Notes: a model not told the origin generated them from the sequence alone. Numbered from the stretch's first letter, positions 35,441 to 46,368 are shown. The stretch: 64,000 nt of DNA from Bradyrhizobium canariense (GCF_019402665.1 NZ_VSST01000015.1:267951-331950), one strand, 5' to 3'. Program-made: numbers and translations.

Positions 35441-36256
35441 TCACACCCCGTCGAGGATGATCACCGTCGGCTTCGACGGCAACGCATCCCGAGACATCCG
35501 GAAACTTCGTTCCATACGCCGGTCGATCTCGAACTGCTGGCCGATACGTTGCATGAAATCGTCGAGCGGGGTGGCGAAGCGGTGCATCGGCAGCACGACC
35601 GAGGCGCGCAGCCGCTTGGTGATCTCGGAGACGCCGTCGAGCGACATGGTGTAGGTGCCGTCGATCGGCACCATGACGATGTCGAGCCGCCCGATCTGGG
35701 CAAAATGGCTGTCGTCGAGCTTGTGGTGAAGATGGCCGAGATGGCCGATGCAGAGGCCCGCGACCTCGAAGATGAAGATCGAATTGCCGTCGCGGATCAT
35801 GTCGGCGCCGGAATCGTCGCCGAAATAGCGACGGATGTCGGTGGTGACGTTGCGGATGAAGGTGTCGCCGATGCGCTCCGACACGATGGCCGGCTTGCCG
35901 TCCTCGCCCCAGCCATGCAGCACATGAGGAATGCGCTTGTCGGGATATAAAGAATAGTGCGTGCTGTGGGCCCGGTTCATCGTGACGACATCGGGCAGCC
36001 GGCCCACTTGGTAGGCCCCGCTATAGTCGGTCGCGATGCGCAAGCCGCCGGGCGTGTCGATGAAATAGGTGGAATGGCCTGCATAGGTAATCTGGACTTC
36101 AGCGGAGGCTGCGGCCTGCCGGAACGCGACCGGCGTCGCGCGGGGTGCCGCATGCGCCATCGCCAGGCATTCGCTGCGCTGAGGTGATTGCTGCGCGAAG
36201 GCAGATGTTACCAGCCAACCGAGAAGCGCACAGACCGTCAGCAACAATCGAGACAT
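35441..36256 (-). CDS. Secreted MBL-fold protein (UlaG-like)
   Basis: 271-residue periplasmic protein. The signal peptide spans residues 1-22 (SRLLLTVCALLGWLVTSAFA). The body has an UlaG-like MBL fold: ITYAGHSTYFIDTPGGLRIA, MNRAHSTHYS, GHLGHLHHKLDD and LPMHRFATP. The classical HxHxDH motif is replaced by HSTHYS, as in UlaG-type metallohydrolases. The ATG at 36256 is chosen for the signal peptide; upstream residues to 36346 read as noise. Substrate unknown. Confidence 0.85.
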   Translation of the reverse strand: MSRLLLTVCALLGWLVTSAFAQQSPQRSECLAMAHAAPRATPVAFRQAAASAEVQITYAGHSTYFIDTPGGLRIATDYSGAYQVGRLPDVVTMNRAHSTHYSLYPDKRIPHVLHGWGEDGKPAIVSERIGDTFIRNVTTDIRRYFGDDSGADMIRDGNSIFIFEVAGLCIGHLGHLHHKLDDSHFAQIGRLDIVMVPIDGTYTMSLDGVSEITKRLRASVVLPMHRFATPLDDFMQRIGQQFEIDRRMERSFRMSRDALPSKPTVIILDGV

Positions 36257-36314
36257 CAGGAACCGTCCGGCGCTTATCGACGATCTGTGAGTGTATCTAC
36301 GAATTATCCTCGCG

Positions 36315-36719
36315 TCATGTGGTGCCGGCGAGCCGCGCCATTCCACCGCTTGCTTTGATCAGTTTCACGGCCGCTTTGTCGAACGACACGAAAGTATCGG
36401 CCCCAAGCCAGTTGCCTTCGTGGGCGATGACGCCATCGGTAAAGTCACCCCCGGCCTCGAGGAGCGCTAATCCAGCCTCAGCTATGGGCCGGTTGACGAC
36501 GACATTGGATGCATTGATCAAGTGCCGGATCGAAGCCGCGATATTTCCAGCAGAGGTTTTGTAGCCTCGTGAGAGGACCCAAGCCAACTCACATAATGCG
36601 GGGATCGAGATGGCTATGAGGTCCGCGTTCTCGAGAAGGGCTTCGGCCACCTTGCTCTGTTCGGCATCATCTTCGACCAGCACCCGTACCAGGACGTTGG
36701 TGTCGGGTGTTATCTTCAT
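36315..36719 (-). CDS. PIN-domain toxin (VapC-like)
   Basis: 134-residue PIN-domain ribonuclease, the toxin of a type II toxin-antitoxin pair. The acidic catalytic set is visible: Asp6 (TPDTNVLVR), Glu in PALCELAWVL, Asp in GGDFTDGVIA, and Asp in FVSFDKAA. Its ATG overlaps the antitoxin stop (ATGA), showing coupled translation. VapC-type enzymes cleave tRNA or rRNA; the target here is unknown. Confidence 0.9.
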   Translation of the reverse strand: MKITPDTNVLVRVLVEDDAEQSKVAEALLENADLIAISIPALCELAWVLSRGYKTSAGNIAASIRHLINASNVVVNRPIAEAGLALLEAGGDFTDGVIAHEGNWLGADTFVSFDKAAVKLIKASGGMARLAGTT

Positions 36720-36970
36720 CGCTTGCTGGCCCAGCCGTCAGCAATGACCGCATTCATCTCCTCGATCGAGAGCGATCGACCGTTCGTCTTTCCCTTCAAA
36801 AAGCCGAAGGCATCCGGAATCTCTCCGGTGGGCCGAACTGCTCTCACCTCAACTCGCCCGCCAGGAAGCTTTTCTATCGAAATCTTGTCGCCCGGATGTA
36901 CACCGAGGTGCTCCAGGAGGTCTTTCCGTAGCGTAACCTGCCCCTTTGCCGTGACCGTGAGCGTGCTCAT
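36716..36970 (-). CDS. AbrB/MazE-type antitoxin
   Basis: 84-residue swapped-hairpin AbrB-type DNA-binding antitoxin: MSTLTVTAKGQVTLRKDLLE and HPGDKISIEKLPGGRVEVRA. The C-terminal tail (SIEEMNAVIADGWASKR) would wrap the PIN toxin. It precedes the toxin and overlaps it by 4 bp. GAGGG lies before the ATG. The pair should autoregulate its own promoter in the 37-kb intergenic region. Confidence 0.9.
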   Translation of the reverse strand: MSTLTVTAKGQVTLRKDLLEHLGVHPGDKISIEKLPGGRVEVRAVRPTGEIPDAFGFLKGKTNGRSLSIEEMNAVIADGWASKR

Positions 36971-37038
36971 GGGGATCCCTCAATACTGAGACCTTGATAG
37001 GTAAGGCAATTTATCCTTACTTTCAAGGCAGGCAGCCT

Positions 37039-38561
37039 TTACTCCCGCCGCGGGCTGAACTTCCAGGTGATGGCGACGAGGCCCGCGGTGATCAGGCCGC
37101 TGACGAGACCGACGATGGGCAGCGTGAGCACCAGCGCGGCGCTGGCAGCCCAGCCGATCGAGGAGAACGCCTCGGCAAAGGTCGCAAGTCGCGACGAGGT
37201 CTGGCGGCGGCGAAATTGGCTGCGCCGGGCCTGCACCCGGAACCAGAGCTGGATTGCGGTGGCGGAGGCCGCGCTGACGATGACCGCACCGGCGCTGACC
37301 GCGGCCTGGAACGCCGAGGCGAAAGCGAGCGCCGCGATCAGCGGGCAGAAGACGATGGCGATCGCGATCAGCACCACCTCGATCTTGGCGCGGATGACGC
37401 TGGACGGCGTCAGCGGCGCGGTCGCAACCAGGTCGGGCGCGTCCTCGCCCGAGATCGTCAGCCAGGCAAGCCCGCCGGCGAGTTGGCCGGCCGCCATGAC
37501 GATGACGGGCGTGATCAGCGTCAGCGCCGCGGAGCTGTCGGCAAAGTTGCGCCAGAGCAGCAGCGCCGGCGGCACCAGATAGAGCAGCTGCATCAGCGTC
37601 TGCGAGATCAGCCAGGGATCGCGCCAGAGCAGCGAAAATTCCTTGCGCCGCAGGGCATGCTGACGCGATCCGCCGCGGAACGGGCGCTCCTTCGCGCTGC
37701 GACGGCCGGACGCGCCATAGGCGGCGGCATCGATCGCCGTGTCGGCGAAGCGGCCCGAGAAGATCGCCATGACGCTTCCGAGCAGCACGAGCCCGAGCGC
37801 CAGGAGCAGCAGCAGCGCTTCGGCGTCTCCCATCGCCGCCCGCGCCGGCCACCACCAGATGCTGTCGGCATCGGGCGCGTAAGCGGCCAAGCTACCCGAG
37901 GTCAGGATGGTGAAGCGCGACAGCGTGCCGTAGGACATGATCGCCGCCACCTGAAGCGCGATCACGAAGCCGGCGCCGATGATGGCGGCGAGGATCTGGG
38001 CGACGAACCGTGTCCGCGCCGGACCGATCAGGCGAAACAGCAGGATGGTGACGGCGATCGCGATCGCTGCGGCCGACAGGCCCATGGCGACAACGACGCC
38101 GAACGCAGCAAGCCAGCGCGCGCCGCCCCCGAATACCAGCACGTCGATGAAGGGCGTCGAGAACAGCAGCGCCATCACCGTGATGGCGAGCGCGATCGCG
38201 GCGATGCGCACCGAGAACAGATTGGCCAGCGTCGCGGGTGAGGACATGATGAGGTCGAGATCGGCGCGTGCGTAAAACACCCGGGTCACCGATTCGATTG
38301 CCTGCGACAGCATCAGCGTCCAGGCCAGAAAAATCGTCGCCGAGATCACGATCAGCGAGGATTTGTCGAGTGGCAATTGCAGGTCGGCGAAGCGGCCGAT
38401 CACCGCCCAGGCCGGTACGTGCAGCAGCGCCGCGAAGAACAGCAGGCCGATTACCGCCGCACGTGTTCGTTTGCGCCGCCCGCCGGTCATCATGGCGAGC
38501 CATTCGCGCCAGGCGAGCCGGAGCTCGTGGCGGGCGAACCAGGACAGCGCGGTGGCCGAGC

Positions 38562-38565
<4 letters not shown>
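37039..38565 (-). CDS. ABC exporter membrane protein (ABC-2-like)
   Basis: 508-residue polytopic protein with about 12 hydrophobic helices and a long cytoplasmic loop (ASGRRSAKERPFRGGSRQHA). Sequence such as RRKEFSLLWRDPWLISQTLMQ is typical of ABC-2/putative ABC exporter permeases. Its ATG overlaps the stop of the ATPase gene (ATGA), so ATPase and permease are translated together. Substrate unknown. Confidence 0.85.
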
Positions 38566-39311
<746 letters not shown>

Positions 39312-39574
39312 GGCGGCCACACCTTGCGGTTTTGCATCGCTCGCGACCATGCCCCGAAGATGTTTCGGCACCGTGAATCGCGCTGCCGCAAATTCCGTCA
39401 TCCGGATTGGACTAATGGCAAGTCACCGTTTGTTGACAGCGCTTGGCGGTTCAGGCTGAATTGGCAAAGGGACGAATGGCGCTAACGCAGCGAAACGACT
39501 GCGTAGCGACTGAACACAAGATGCGGCAAGGCGGTCAGGAAGAACCGCCGGTTGTATCGGGAGGATGCGCGACG

Positions 39575-40450
39575 ATGCTGGATTTCGTTCAGCAGCTGGT
39601 CAGCGGTGTTGCGCTCGGCTGCGTCTACGGCCTGATCGCGCTCGGCTTCGTGCTTGTCTACAAGGCCACCGAGGTCGTCAATTTCGCGCAGGGCGATTTG
39701 ATGATGCTGGGCGGCTTCTTTGCCTTCACCTTCATTGGCATGATGGGGCTGAACTACTGGGTCGGCTTTGCCGGCGCGGTGGCGGCAATGGCGCTGTTCG
39801 GCATGCTCGCCGAGCGCGTGGTGGTGCGGCCGATCCTCGGCTATCCGCAATTCTCCATCATCATGGCCACCATCGGGCTCGGCTATTTCCTGCGCTCGGT
39901 CTCCGGCATGATCTGGGGCACCGACGATTTCAAGATCGACACGCCGTTCAGTCAGGGCGTGCTGCGGATCGGTTCGCTGGTGCTCGCCCATGACAAGCTC
40001 TCGGTGATCGCGGCGACGGTCATCCTCTGCGCGCTGCTCTGGCTGTTCTTCAACAAGACCATGCTCGGCACCGCGATGCGCGCCAGTTCCGAGAACATGC
40101 TGGCGGCCTATTACATGGGCATCCCGGTCAAGCGCGTGGTGTCGATCGTCTGGGCGATCAGCGCGGCGGTTGCGACCTGTGCCGGCGTGCTGCTGGCGCC
40201 GATCACCTTCATCCATTCCAATGTCGGTCTGGTGCTGGGCCTGAAAGCGTTTCCGGCCGCCGTGCTCGGCGGCTTCGGCTCGATCCCCGGCGCCGTCGTC
40301 GGCGGCGTCCTGATCGGCGTCATCGAGAGCATGGCCGGCTTCTATCTGGCCGAGGGCTGGAAGGACGTCGCGCCCTACGTCGTGCTGCTCGCCGTGCTCT
40401 TGCTCAAGCCCGAAGGCCTGTTCGGCCTTCATGTCCGCAAGAAAGTCTGA
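39575..40450 (+). CDS. livH: Branched-chain-type ABC transporter permease LivH
   Basis: 291-residue inner-membrane permease with about eight helices. YGLIALGFVLVYKATEVVNF and FAQGDLMMLGGFFAF are diagnostic of LivH, as is AVLGGFGSIPGAVVGGVLIG at the C-terminal half. GGGAGG precedes the ATG at 39575; longer in-frame starts from 39443 are not family-like. It opens a livH-livM-livG-livF-ligase-livK cluster, with genes overlapping or only 4 bp apart at first. Confidence 0.93.
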   Translation: MLDFVQQLVSGVALGCVYGLIALGFVLVYKATEVVNFAQGDLMMLGGFFAFTFIGMMGLNYWVGFAGAVAAMALFGMLAERVVVRPILGYPQFSIIMATIGLGYFLRSVSGMIWGTDDFKIDTPFSQGVLRIGSLVLAHDKLSVIAATVILCALLWLFFNKTMLGTAMRASSENMLAAYYMGIPVKRVVSIVWAISAAVATCAGVLLAPITFIHSNVGLVLGLKAFPAAVLGGFGSIPGAVVGGVLIGVIESMAGFYLAEGWKDVAPYVVLLAVLLLKPEGLFGLHVRKKV

Positions 40451-40454
40451 ACGC

Positions 40455-41606
40455 ATGCGCTTCCTGTTCAAGACCGACTACGAGGACGACATCAGGCTGT
40501 TTCCGCATTCTGGCTATTACGTCTCCTACGGTCTCCTGCTGGCCGTGCTGCTGATCGCGCCCTATGTGCTCTCCAGTTATCTGATGAGTCAGCTCGTCTT
40601 CGTCTGCATCTATGCGACCGTCGGCGTGGCGCTGCTGATTCTGACGGGTTTCACCGGGCAGGCCTCGCTCGGGCACGCGGCGTTTCTCGCGATCGGTGCG
40701 TATACGGCGGCCTATTTGCAGAAGTATGGTGTGCCGTTCCCGGTCTACTTTCTCGCAGCCGGGCTCCTGACCGGGCTGATCGGTGCGCTGGTCGGATTCC
40801 CCGCGCTGCGGCTGCAAGGCATTTATCTCGTCATCGCCACCATCTCCTTCGCCTTCATCGTCGAGGAGATTCTGGCGCGATGGGAGAGCGTCACCAACGG
40901 CAACGAGGGCATGCGGATCAAGGCGGTGTCGCTGTTTGGGGTCGCAGTCTCGCGCGACGGCCCCACCTTCTATTTTCTCTGCCTCGCCGTGCTGGTGCTG
41001 ACCATCGTCGGCACCCTCAATTTGCTGCGCTCGCCCACGGGGCGCGCCTTCGTCGCGATCCGCGACAGCGAGACGGCGGCGCGCAGCATGGGGGTCAATG
41101 TCGCGCTGTACAAGGTGAAGTCCTTTGCGATCTCCGCGGCGATCACCGGCTTCGCCGGCGTGTTGTTCGCGCACAAGCTCTCCTTCATCTCGCCGGAGAT
41201 GTTCACGCTCCAGCTCTCGATCGAGTTCATCATCGTGATCCTGATCGGCGGCACCTTCAGCCTGCACGGCGCAGTGCTGGGAGCGATCTTCATCGTGATG
41301 ATCGATCCGTTCCTGACATACCTCAAGGACGACATGCCCGGCATCATCGCCGGCATTGCAGCGACGTTCGGAGCGGGCACGCAAGCCGCGGCCAATGTCC
41401 AGTCCAAGGTCGCGGCCTTTGCCTCGCTCAACGGCTTGAAAGGCGCCATCTACGGCATCATCATCGTATTGTTCGTGCTGTTCGAGCCGCTCGGGCTTTA
41501 CGGCCGCTGGCTCAAGATCAAACTCTTCTTCCAGCTGTTCCCGCTTTACAAGCGCGCCACCTTCAAGCGGCAGAAGATCTACGTGAAGTCGGAGCGCAAC
41601 CGATGA
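40455..41606 (+). CDS. livM: Branched-chain-type ABC transporter permease LivM
   Basis: 383-residue permease partner of LivH. YATVGVALLILTGFTGQASL and GHAAFLAIGAYTAAYL are the LivM hallmarks; LIGGTFSLHGAVLGAIFIV lies in the second half. Five to four bases separate it from livH, and its stop overlaps the livG ATG. A 35-residue segment near 290-320 (DMPGIIAGIAATFGAGTQAA) looks like an insertion relative to short LivM. Confidence 0.93.
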   Translation: MRFLFKTDYEDDIRLFPHSGYYVSYGLLLAVLLIAPYVLSSYLMSQLVFVCIYATVGVALLILTGFTGQASLGHAAFLAIGAYTAAYLQKYGVPFPVYFLAAGLLTGLIGALVGFPALRLQGIYLVIATISFAFIVEEILARWESVTNGNEGMRIKAVSLFGVAVSRDGPTFYFLCLAVLVLTIVGTLNLLRSPTGRAFVAIRDSETAARSMGVNVALYKVKSFAISAAITGFAGVLFAHKLSFISPEMFTLQLSIEFIIVILIGGTFSLHGAVLGAIFIVMIDPFLTYLKDDMPGIIAGIAATFGAGTQAAANVQSKVAAFASLNGLKGAIYGIIIVLFVLFEPLGLYGRWLKIKLFFQLFPLYKRATFKRQKIYVKSERNR

Positions 41607-42361
41607 GCTATTTTCGCGCCGAGAGTTTGTCGCTGCATTTCGGCGGGCTGAAGGCCGTCGATGCGGTGTCGTTCGCGGTCGAAAAGGGCGAGATCCTCTC
41701 GATCATCGGGCCGAACGGCGCCGGCAAGAGCTCGATTTTCAACCTGATTTCGCGGATCTACCGGCCGACCTCGGGTCGCATCTTTTTCGAGGATCAGGAC
41801 ATCACGGAGCAGCCGCCCCATGACATCGCAAGGCTTGGCATCGCCCGCACGTTCCAGAACATCGAGCTGTTCGAGAATGCGACGGTGTTGTCGAACCTGC
41901 TGGTCGGCCGCCACCGGCATTCGACCACGCAGCTTTGGCAGGAGCTGTTGTTCCTGCCAGGCGTACGCGCCGACGAGAAGGTGCATCGCCGCAGGGTCGA
42001 GCAGGTCATCGAATTCCTCGATCTCGAGCCCTACCGCGACAAGCTGATCTCGGGTCTGCCTTACGGCGTGCGCAAGGTGATCGAGCTGGCGCGCGCGCTA
42101 TGCTCGGAGCCGAAGCTGATCCTGCTCGACGAGCCGTCCTCGGGCCTCAACGTGGAGGAGACTGACGACATGTCGTTCTGGATCCGCGACCTGAAGAGCG
42201 AGCTCGGCGTCACCGTGCTGATGGTCGAGCACGACATGTCGCTGGTCAACCGCGTCTCCGACCGCGTCATCGCGCTGAACTACGGCAGGGTGCTGGCGAT
42301 GGGCTCGCCGGCCGAAGTGCAAGAGCACCCCGATGTCGTCGCCGCCTATCTGGGAGCCTGA
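41603..42361 (+). CDS. livG: Branched-chain-type ABC transporter ATPase LivG
   Basis: 252-residue ATPase. Walker A GPNGAGKSS, LivG-type signature LPYGVRKVIELARAL (no LSGGQ, as usual for LivG), Walker B LILLDEPSSGL, switch VEHDMSLV. The ATG overlaps the livM stop (ATGA). It pairs with LivF to drive the LivHM channel. Confidence 0.94.
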   Translation: MSYFRAESLSLHFGGLKAVDAVSFAVEKGEILSIIGPNGAGKSSIFNLISRIYRPTSGRIFFEDQDITEQPPHDIARLGIARTFQNIELFENATVLSNLLVGRHRHSTTQLWQELLFLPGVRADEKVHRRRVEQVIEFLDLEPYRDKLISGLPYGVRKVIELARALCSEPKLILLDEPSSGLNVEETDDMSFWIRDLKSELGVTVLMVEHDMSLVNRVSDRVIALNYGRVLAMGSPAEVQEHPDVVAAYLGA

Positions 42362-42365
42362 CGCG

Positions 42366-43154
42366 ATGGATGCCGTGGCGACACCAGATATCATCCTGAA
42401 ACTCTCCAACATCGAGAGCTATTACGGGCCGATCATGGCGATCCGCGGCATCTCGCTCGAAGTGCCGCGCGGCCGCATCGTCACGCTGCTGGGCGCCAAC
42501 GGCGCCGGCAAGACCACGGTGCTGAAGACGATCTCGGGCATTCTCGACCCGCAGAAGGGCGCCATCGAGTTCATGGGCAAGTCGATCCAGCGCATGGAGG
42601 CGGACAGGATCGTGCGGCTGGGCCTCAGCCATGTGCCGGAGGGCCGCGAGGTGTTCCCGTTCCTCTCCGTGCGCGAGAACCTGATGATGGGGGCCTATCC
42701 GCGCAAGGATCGCGACGGCGTCGCGGACGATCTGGAGCGCGTCTACGGCTATTTCCCGCGGCTGAAGGAGCGCATCAACCAGCCGGCCGGACAGCTCTCC
42801 GGCGGCGAGCAGCAGATGCTCGCAATCGGCCGCGCGCTGATGAACCGGCCGACGCTGTTGCTGCTCGACGAGCCCTCGCTTGGGCTGTCGCCGCTGCTGG
42901 TGAAGGAGATCTTCGCCATCATCCGTCGGGTCAACGAGGAGCAGGGCATGTCGATCCTGCTGGTCGAGCAGAACGCCAAGGTGGCGCTGGAGACGGCGCA
43001 CTATGGCTATGTGCTGGAAATCGGCCGGATCGTGATGAACGACAGCTGCGACCGCTTGATGCATTCGAAGGACATCCAGGAATTCTACCTGGGCGCCAAG
43101 GAAGCCGGCGCACGAGGCGAGCGGCGCTGGAAAAAGAAGAAGACTTGGCGTTAG
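42366..43154 (+). CDS. livF: Branched-chain-type ABC transporter ATPase LivF
   Basis: 262-residue ATPase. Walker A GANGAGKTT, signature LSGGEQQML, Walker B LLLLDEPSLGLSP, switch VEQNAKVAL. A basic tail (GERRWKKKKTWR) extends beyond usual LivF. The ATG at 42366 is 4 bp after the livG stop. The next gene, the acyl-CoA ligase, starts 89 bp downstream. Confidence 0.94.
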   Translation: MDAVATPDIILKLSNIESYYGPIMAIRGISLEVPRGRIVTLLGANGAGKTTVLKTISGILDPQKGAIEFMGKSIQRMEADRIVRLGLSHVPEGREVFPFLSVRENLMMGAYPRKDRDGVADDLERVYGYFPRLKERINQPAGQLSGGEQQMLAIGRALMNRPTLLLLDEPSLGLSPLLVKEIFAIIRRVNEEQGMSILLVEQNAKVALETAHYGYVLEIGRIVMNDSCDRLMHSKDIQEFYLGAKEAGARGERRWKKKKTWR

Positions 43155-43243
43155 AGGAAGCCTTAAATACCAAAGCCCATCCGCTAATATAGACCGCCGG
43201 CAAGGCAGGCAGTGGAGGGGAGCGCGACAAGAAGGAGACGTGC

Positions 43244-45082
43244 ATGGCCCGACCGGCGGTGCTGACGGTCGCTGACACGATCGCGAAAAGCTTTTTGCGC
43301 GCCGCGGAGACGCGGGGCGACGGGCCGGCTATACGCGAGAAGAAATTCGGGATCTGGCAGCCGACCAGCTGGCGCGAATGGCTGGAGATCTCGAAGGAGA
43401 TCGCCTACGCGCTGCACGCCATCGGCTTCAGGCCCGGCGACGTTGCTTCCATCATCGCCAACGCCGTGCCGGAATGGGTCCATGTCGACATGGGCATTCT
43501 GTGCGCCGGCGGCGTCTCTTCCGGGATCTATCCGACCGATGCCTCATCCCAGGTCGAATATCTCGTCAACGATTCCCGGACGAAAGTGATCTTCGCCGAG
43601 GACGAGGAGCAGCTCGACAAGATCCTGGCCTGCCGCGCACGCTGTCCGTCTCTGCGAAAGATCATCGTGTTCGACATGGAGGGCCTTAGCGGCTTCTTCG
43701 ACGACATGGTGATGTCGCTCGACGAGTTCCGCGCGCTCGGGCGCAACCACATGGCCGGCCGCGAGGCGCTGTGGCAGGAGATGGTCGACAGTCGCAGCGC
43801 GAGCGATCTCGCGGTCCTCGTCTATACATCCGGCACCACGGGCCCGCCCAAGGGCGCCATGCACGCCAATCGCAGCGTCACGCACCAGATGCGGCACGCC
43901 GATGATTTCATTCCAGCGCGCGAGAACGAGGAGCGGCTGATTTTCCTGCCGCTCTGCCACGTCGCCGAGCGGATCGGCGGCTATTACATCTCGGTCGCGC
44001 TCGGCTCGGTGATGAATTTTGCCGAGAGTCCCGAGACTGTGCCGGACAATCTGCGCGAGGTGCAGCCGACCATCTTCCTCGCGGTGCCGCGGATTTGGGA
44101 GAAGTTCTATTCCGCGATCACCATCGCGCTGAAGGATGCGACGCCGTTGCAGCAATGGGTGTACCGCCGCGCCATCGACATTGGTTATCGCATGGTCGAT
44201 TGCAGGATCGAAGGGAAGCCGCCGCCGCTGTCGTTGCGCATCGCCAACGGCATCGCTTACCGGCTCGCTTTTCGCAACATCCGACGCATGATCGGGCTCG
44301 ACCGATGCCGCATCGCCTTCACCGGCGCGGCGCCGATCGCGCCGGAGCTGATCCGCTGGTATCTCGCGCTCGGCATCGACATCCACGAACTCTACGGCCA
44401 GACCGAGAATTGCGGGGTCGCCACCATGATGCCGGCGGAAGGCATCAAGCTTGGCTCGGTGGGCAAGGCGGTGTCGTGGGGGGAAGTGGCGCTGTCGCCC
44501 GACGGCGAGATCCTGATCAGGGGCGACTTCCTGTTCATGGGCTATCTGAATCAGCCGGAGAGGACAGCTGAGGCGATCGACCATCGCGGCTGGCTGCATA
44601 CCGGCGACGTCGGCACCATCGACAATGAGGGCTTCGTCCGCATCACCGACCGGATGAAGGACATCATCATCACCTCGGGCGGCAAGAACATCACGCCGTC
44701 CGAGATCGAGAATCAGCTGAAATTCTCGCCCTACATCTCGGATTCCGTGGTGATCGGCGACAAGCGGCCATACCTCACCTGCCTCGTGATGATCGACCAG
44801 GAGAATGTCGAGAAGTTCGCGCAGGACCACGACATCCCCTTTACCAATTATGCCAGCCTGTGCCGCGCGGCGGAGATCCAGGATCTGATCTGGCGCGAGA
44901 TCGAAGCGGTCAATGCCAATTTCGCCCGCGTCGAGACCATCAAGAGATTCTATCTGATCGAACGCCAGCTCACTCCGGAGGACGAGGAGCTGACGCCGAC
45001 CATGAAGCTGAAGCGCGGCTTCGTGAACAAGCGGTATGCCGCCGAAATCGACGCGATGTATCCGGCGCGGGCGGTGGCTTGA
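43244..45082 (+). CDS. AMP-forming long-chain acyl-CoA ligase
   Basis: 612-residue cytoplasmic ANL-superfamily ligase activating a carboxylic acid to its CoA thioester through an acyl-AMP. The P-loop-like motif YTSGTTGPPKGAM begins at Tyr194; ELYGQTENCG, WLHTGDVG and the C-terminal catalytic region KLKRGFVNKRY are present. It is embedded in a liv-type importer cluster, before the binding protein. The likely reading is that the transporter brings in a carboxylate that this enzyme activates (inference). Substrate chain length or aromaticity cannot be told. Confidence 0.92.
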   Translation: MARPAVLTVADTIAKSFLRAAETRGDGPAIREKKFGIWQPTSWREWLEISKEIAYALHAIGFRPGDVASIIANAVPEWVHVDMGILCAGGVSSGIYPTDASSQVEYLVNDSRTKVIFAEDEEQLDKILACRARCPSLRKIIVFDMEGLSGFFDDMVMSLDEFRALGRNHMAGREALWQEMVDSRSASDLAVLVYTSGTTGPPKGAMHANRSVTHQMRHADDFIPARENEERLIFLPLCHVAERIGGYYISVALGSVMNFAESPETVPDNLREVQPTIFLAVPRIWEKFYSAITIALKDATPLQQWVYRRAIDIGYRMVDCRIEGKPPPLSLRIANGIAYRLAFRNIRRMIGLDRCRIAFTGAAPIAPELIRWYLALGIDIHELYGQTENCGVATMMPAEGIKLGSVGKAVSWGEVALSPDGEILIRGDFLFMGYLNQPERTAEAIDHRGWLHTGDVGTIDNEGFVRITDRMKDIIITSGGKNITPSEIENQLKFSPYISDSVVIGDKRPYLTCLVMIDQENVEKFAQDHDIPFTNYASLCRAAEIQDLIWREIEAVNANFARVETIKRFYLIERQLTPEDEELTPTMKLKRGFVNKRYAAEIDAMYPARAVA

Positions 45083-45161
45083 ACAATCTTGTTTAAATAA
45101 CAGCGAAGGAGTGATGGCCCAACCCTTCGCACCATAAGGGCCCCAAGGAGAGGAGACGTCA

Positions 45162-46361
45162 ATGTCGAGATCGTTGAGAACGTTCGGCTTTGCGGCAGGC
45201 GCGGTGGTGCTCACCTGTCTGCCCGCCGTCGCGCAAACCAAGGTCACCAATGAAGGCATCTCGGCGTCCGAGATCGTCATCGGCACCCATCAGGATCTGT
45301 CGGGGCCGATCAAGGTCTGGGGCGTGCCGGTCTCCAACGGCATGAAGATGGCGGTCGAGGAAATCAATGCGGCCGGTGGCATCAATGGCCGCAAGATCAG
45401 GATGATCCTCGAGGACAACGGCTACGATCCGAAGAAGGGCGTGCTGGCGTCCCAGAAGATGGTCGAGCGCGACAAGATATTTGCAATGATCGGCTCGATG
45501 GGATCGGCGCCGACGCTCGCCGCGCAGGACATCCTGTTCGATGCCGGCGTGCTCCAGCTCTTCCCGCTGACCGCCGCCGAGTTCACCTTCAAGTTCGACC
45601 CGGCCAAGCCGCAGGAGCGGCTGAAGTTCAACAACCTCTTGCCCTATGTTGAGAGCACGCGCGCCGCGCTGAAATACATGGTGGAGTGGAAGAACTTCCA
45701 GAAGCCCTGCATCATGCACCAGGACGACGAGTACGGAAAGAACGTGCTCGACGGCTTCACCCAGCAATTGACGGTCATGAAGCTGCAGCCGGCGTCGGTG
45801 ACGAGCTACAAGCGCGGCGCCTCCGATTTCAGCGCGCAGATCGCCAAGATGAAGTCCGACGGCTGCGATCTCGTCGTGCTCGGCACCGTGATCCGCGAGA
45901 CCATCGGTGCGATGACGGAGGCGAAGAAGCTCGGTTGGGAGGTCACCTTCCTCGGCGCGACGCCGACCAACGTGCTGGAAGTGCCGGCGCTCGGCAAGGA
46001 CGCCGTCGAGGGCCTCTATGCGGCGAGCGGCTTCGAGATCCCCTACGAGGACACCGCCAAGGGCAAGGTCCACGACTGGCTCATCAACTACAAGAAGATG
46101 TTCAACACCGATGCCAATACCCAGGCGATCATCGGCTACAACGCGGTGACGACGTTTGCGTTCTACGCCAACAAGGCGGGCAAGGATCTGACCGGCCAGA
46201 AGATGCTGGACGCGCTGGAATCGGGCGACAAGTTCCTCGACATCTTCAACTCGCCGCCGACCAAATTCTCCAAGACCGACCACCTCGCCAACACCATCAC
46301 CCAGGTGCAGCAGGTCAAGGGCGGCCGCTGGGTTCTGGTGAAGGACAATCTGATGTTTTGA
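45162..46361 (+). CDS. livK: Branched-chain-type ABC transporter substrate-binding protein LivK
   Basis: 399-residue periplasmic binding protein of family 4/Peripla_BP_6. The signal peptide ends at VAQ (residues ~1-24). EIVIGTHQDLSGPIKVWGVP is typical of the ligand-binding N-lobe. Some members of this group bind aromatic or aliphatic carboxylates instead of amino acids; the neighbouring ligase makes that plausible here. A GGAGAGGAG region lies upstream of the ATG. A hairpin follows the stop. Confidence 0.93.
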   Translation: MSRSLRTFGFAAGAVVLTCLPAVAQTKVTNEGISASEIVIGTHQDLSGPIKVWGVPVSNGMKMAVEEINAAGGINGRKIRMILEDNGYDPKKGVLASQKMVERDKIFAMIGSMGSAPTLAAQDILFDAGVLQLFPLTAAEFTFKFDPAKPQERLKFNNLLPYVESTRAALKYMVEWKNFQKPCIMHQDDEYGKNVLDGFTQQLTVMKLQPASVTSYKRGASDFSAQIAKMKSDGCDLVVLGTVIRETIGAMTEAKKLGWEVTFLGATPTNVLEVPALGKDAVEGLYAASGFEIPYEDTAKGKVHDWLINYKKMFNTDANTQAIIGYNAVTTFAFYANKAGKDLTGQKMLDALESGDKFLDIFNSPPTKFSKTDHLANTITQVQQVKGGRWVLVKDNLMF

Positions 46362-46368
46362 TTTCTTC

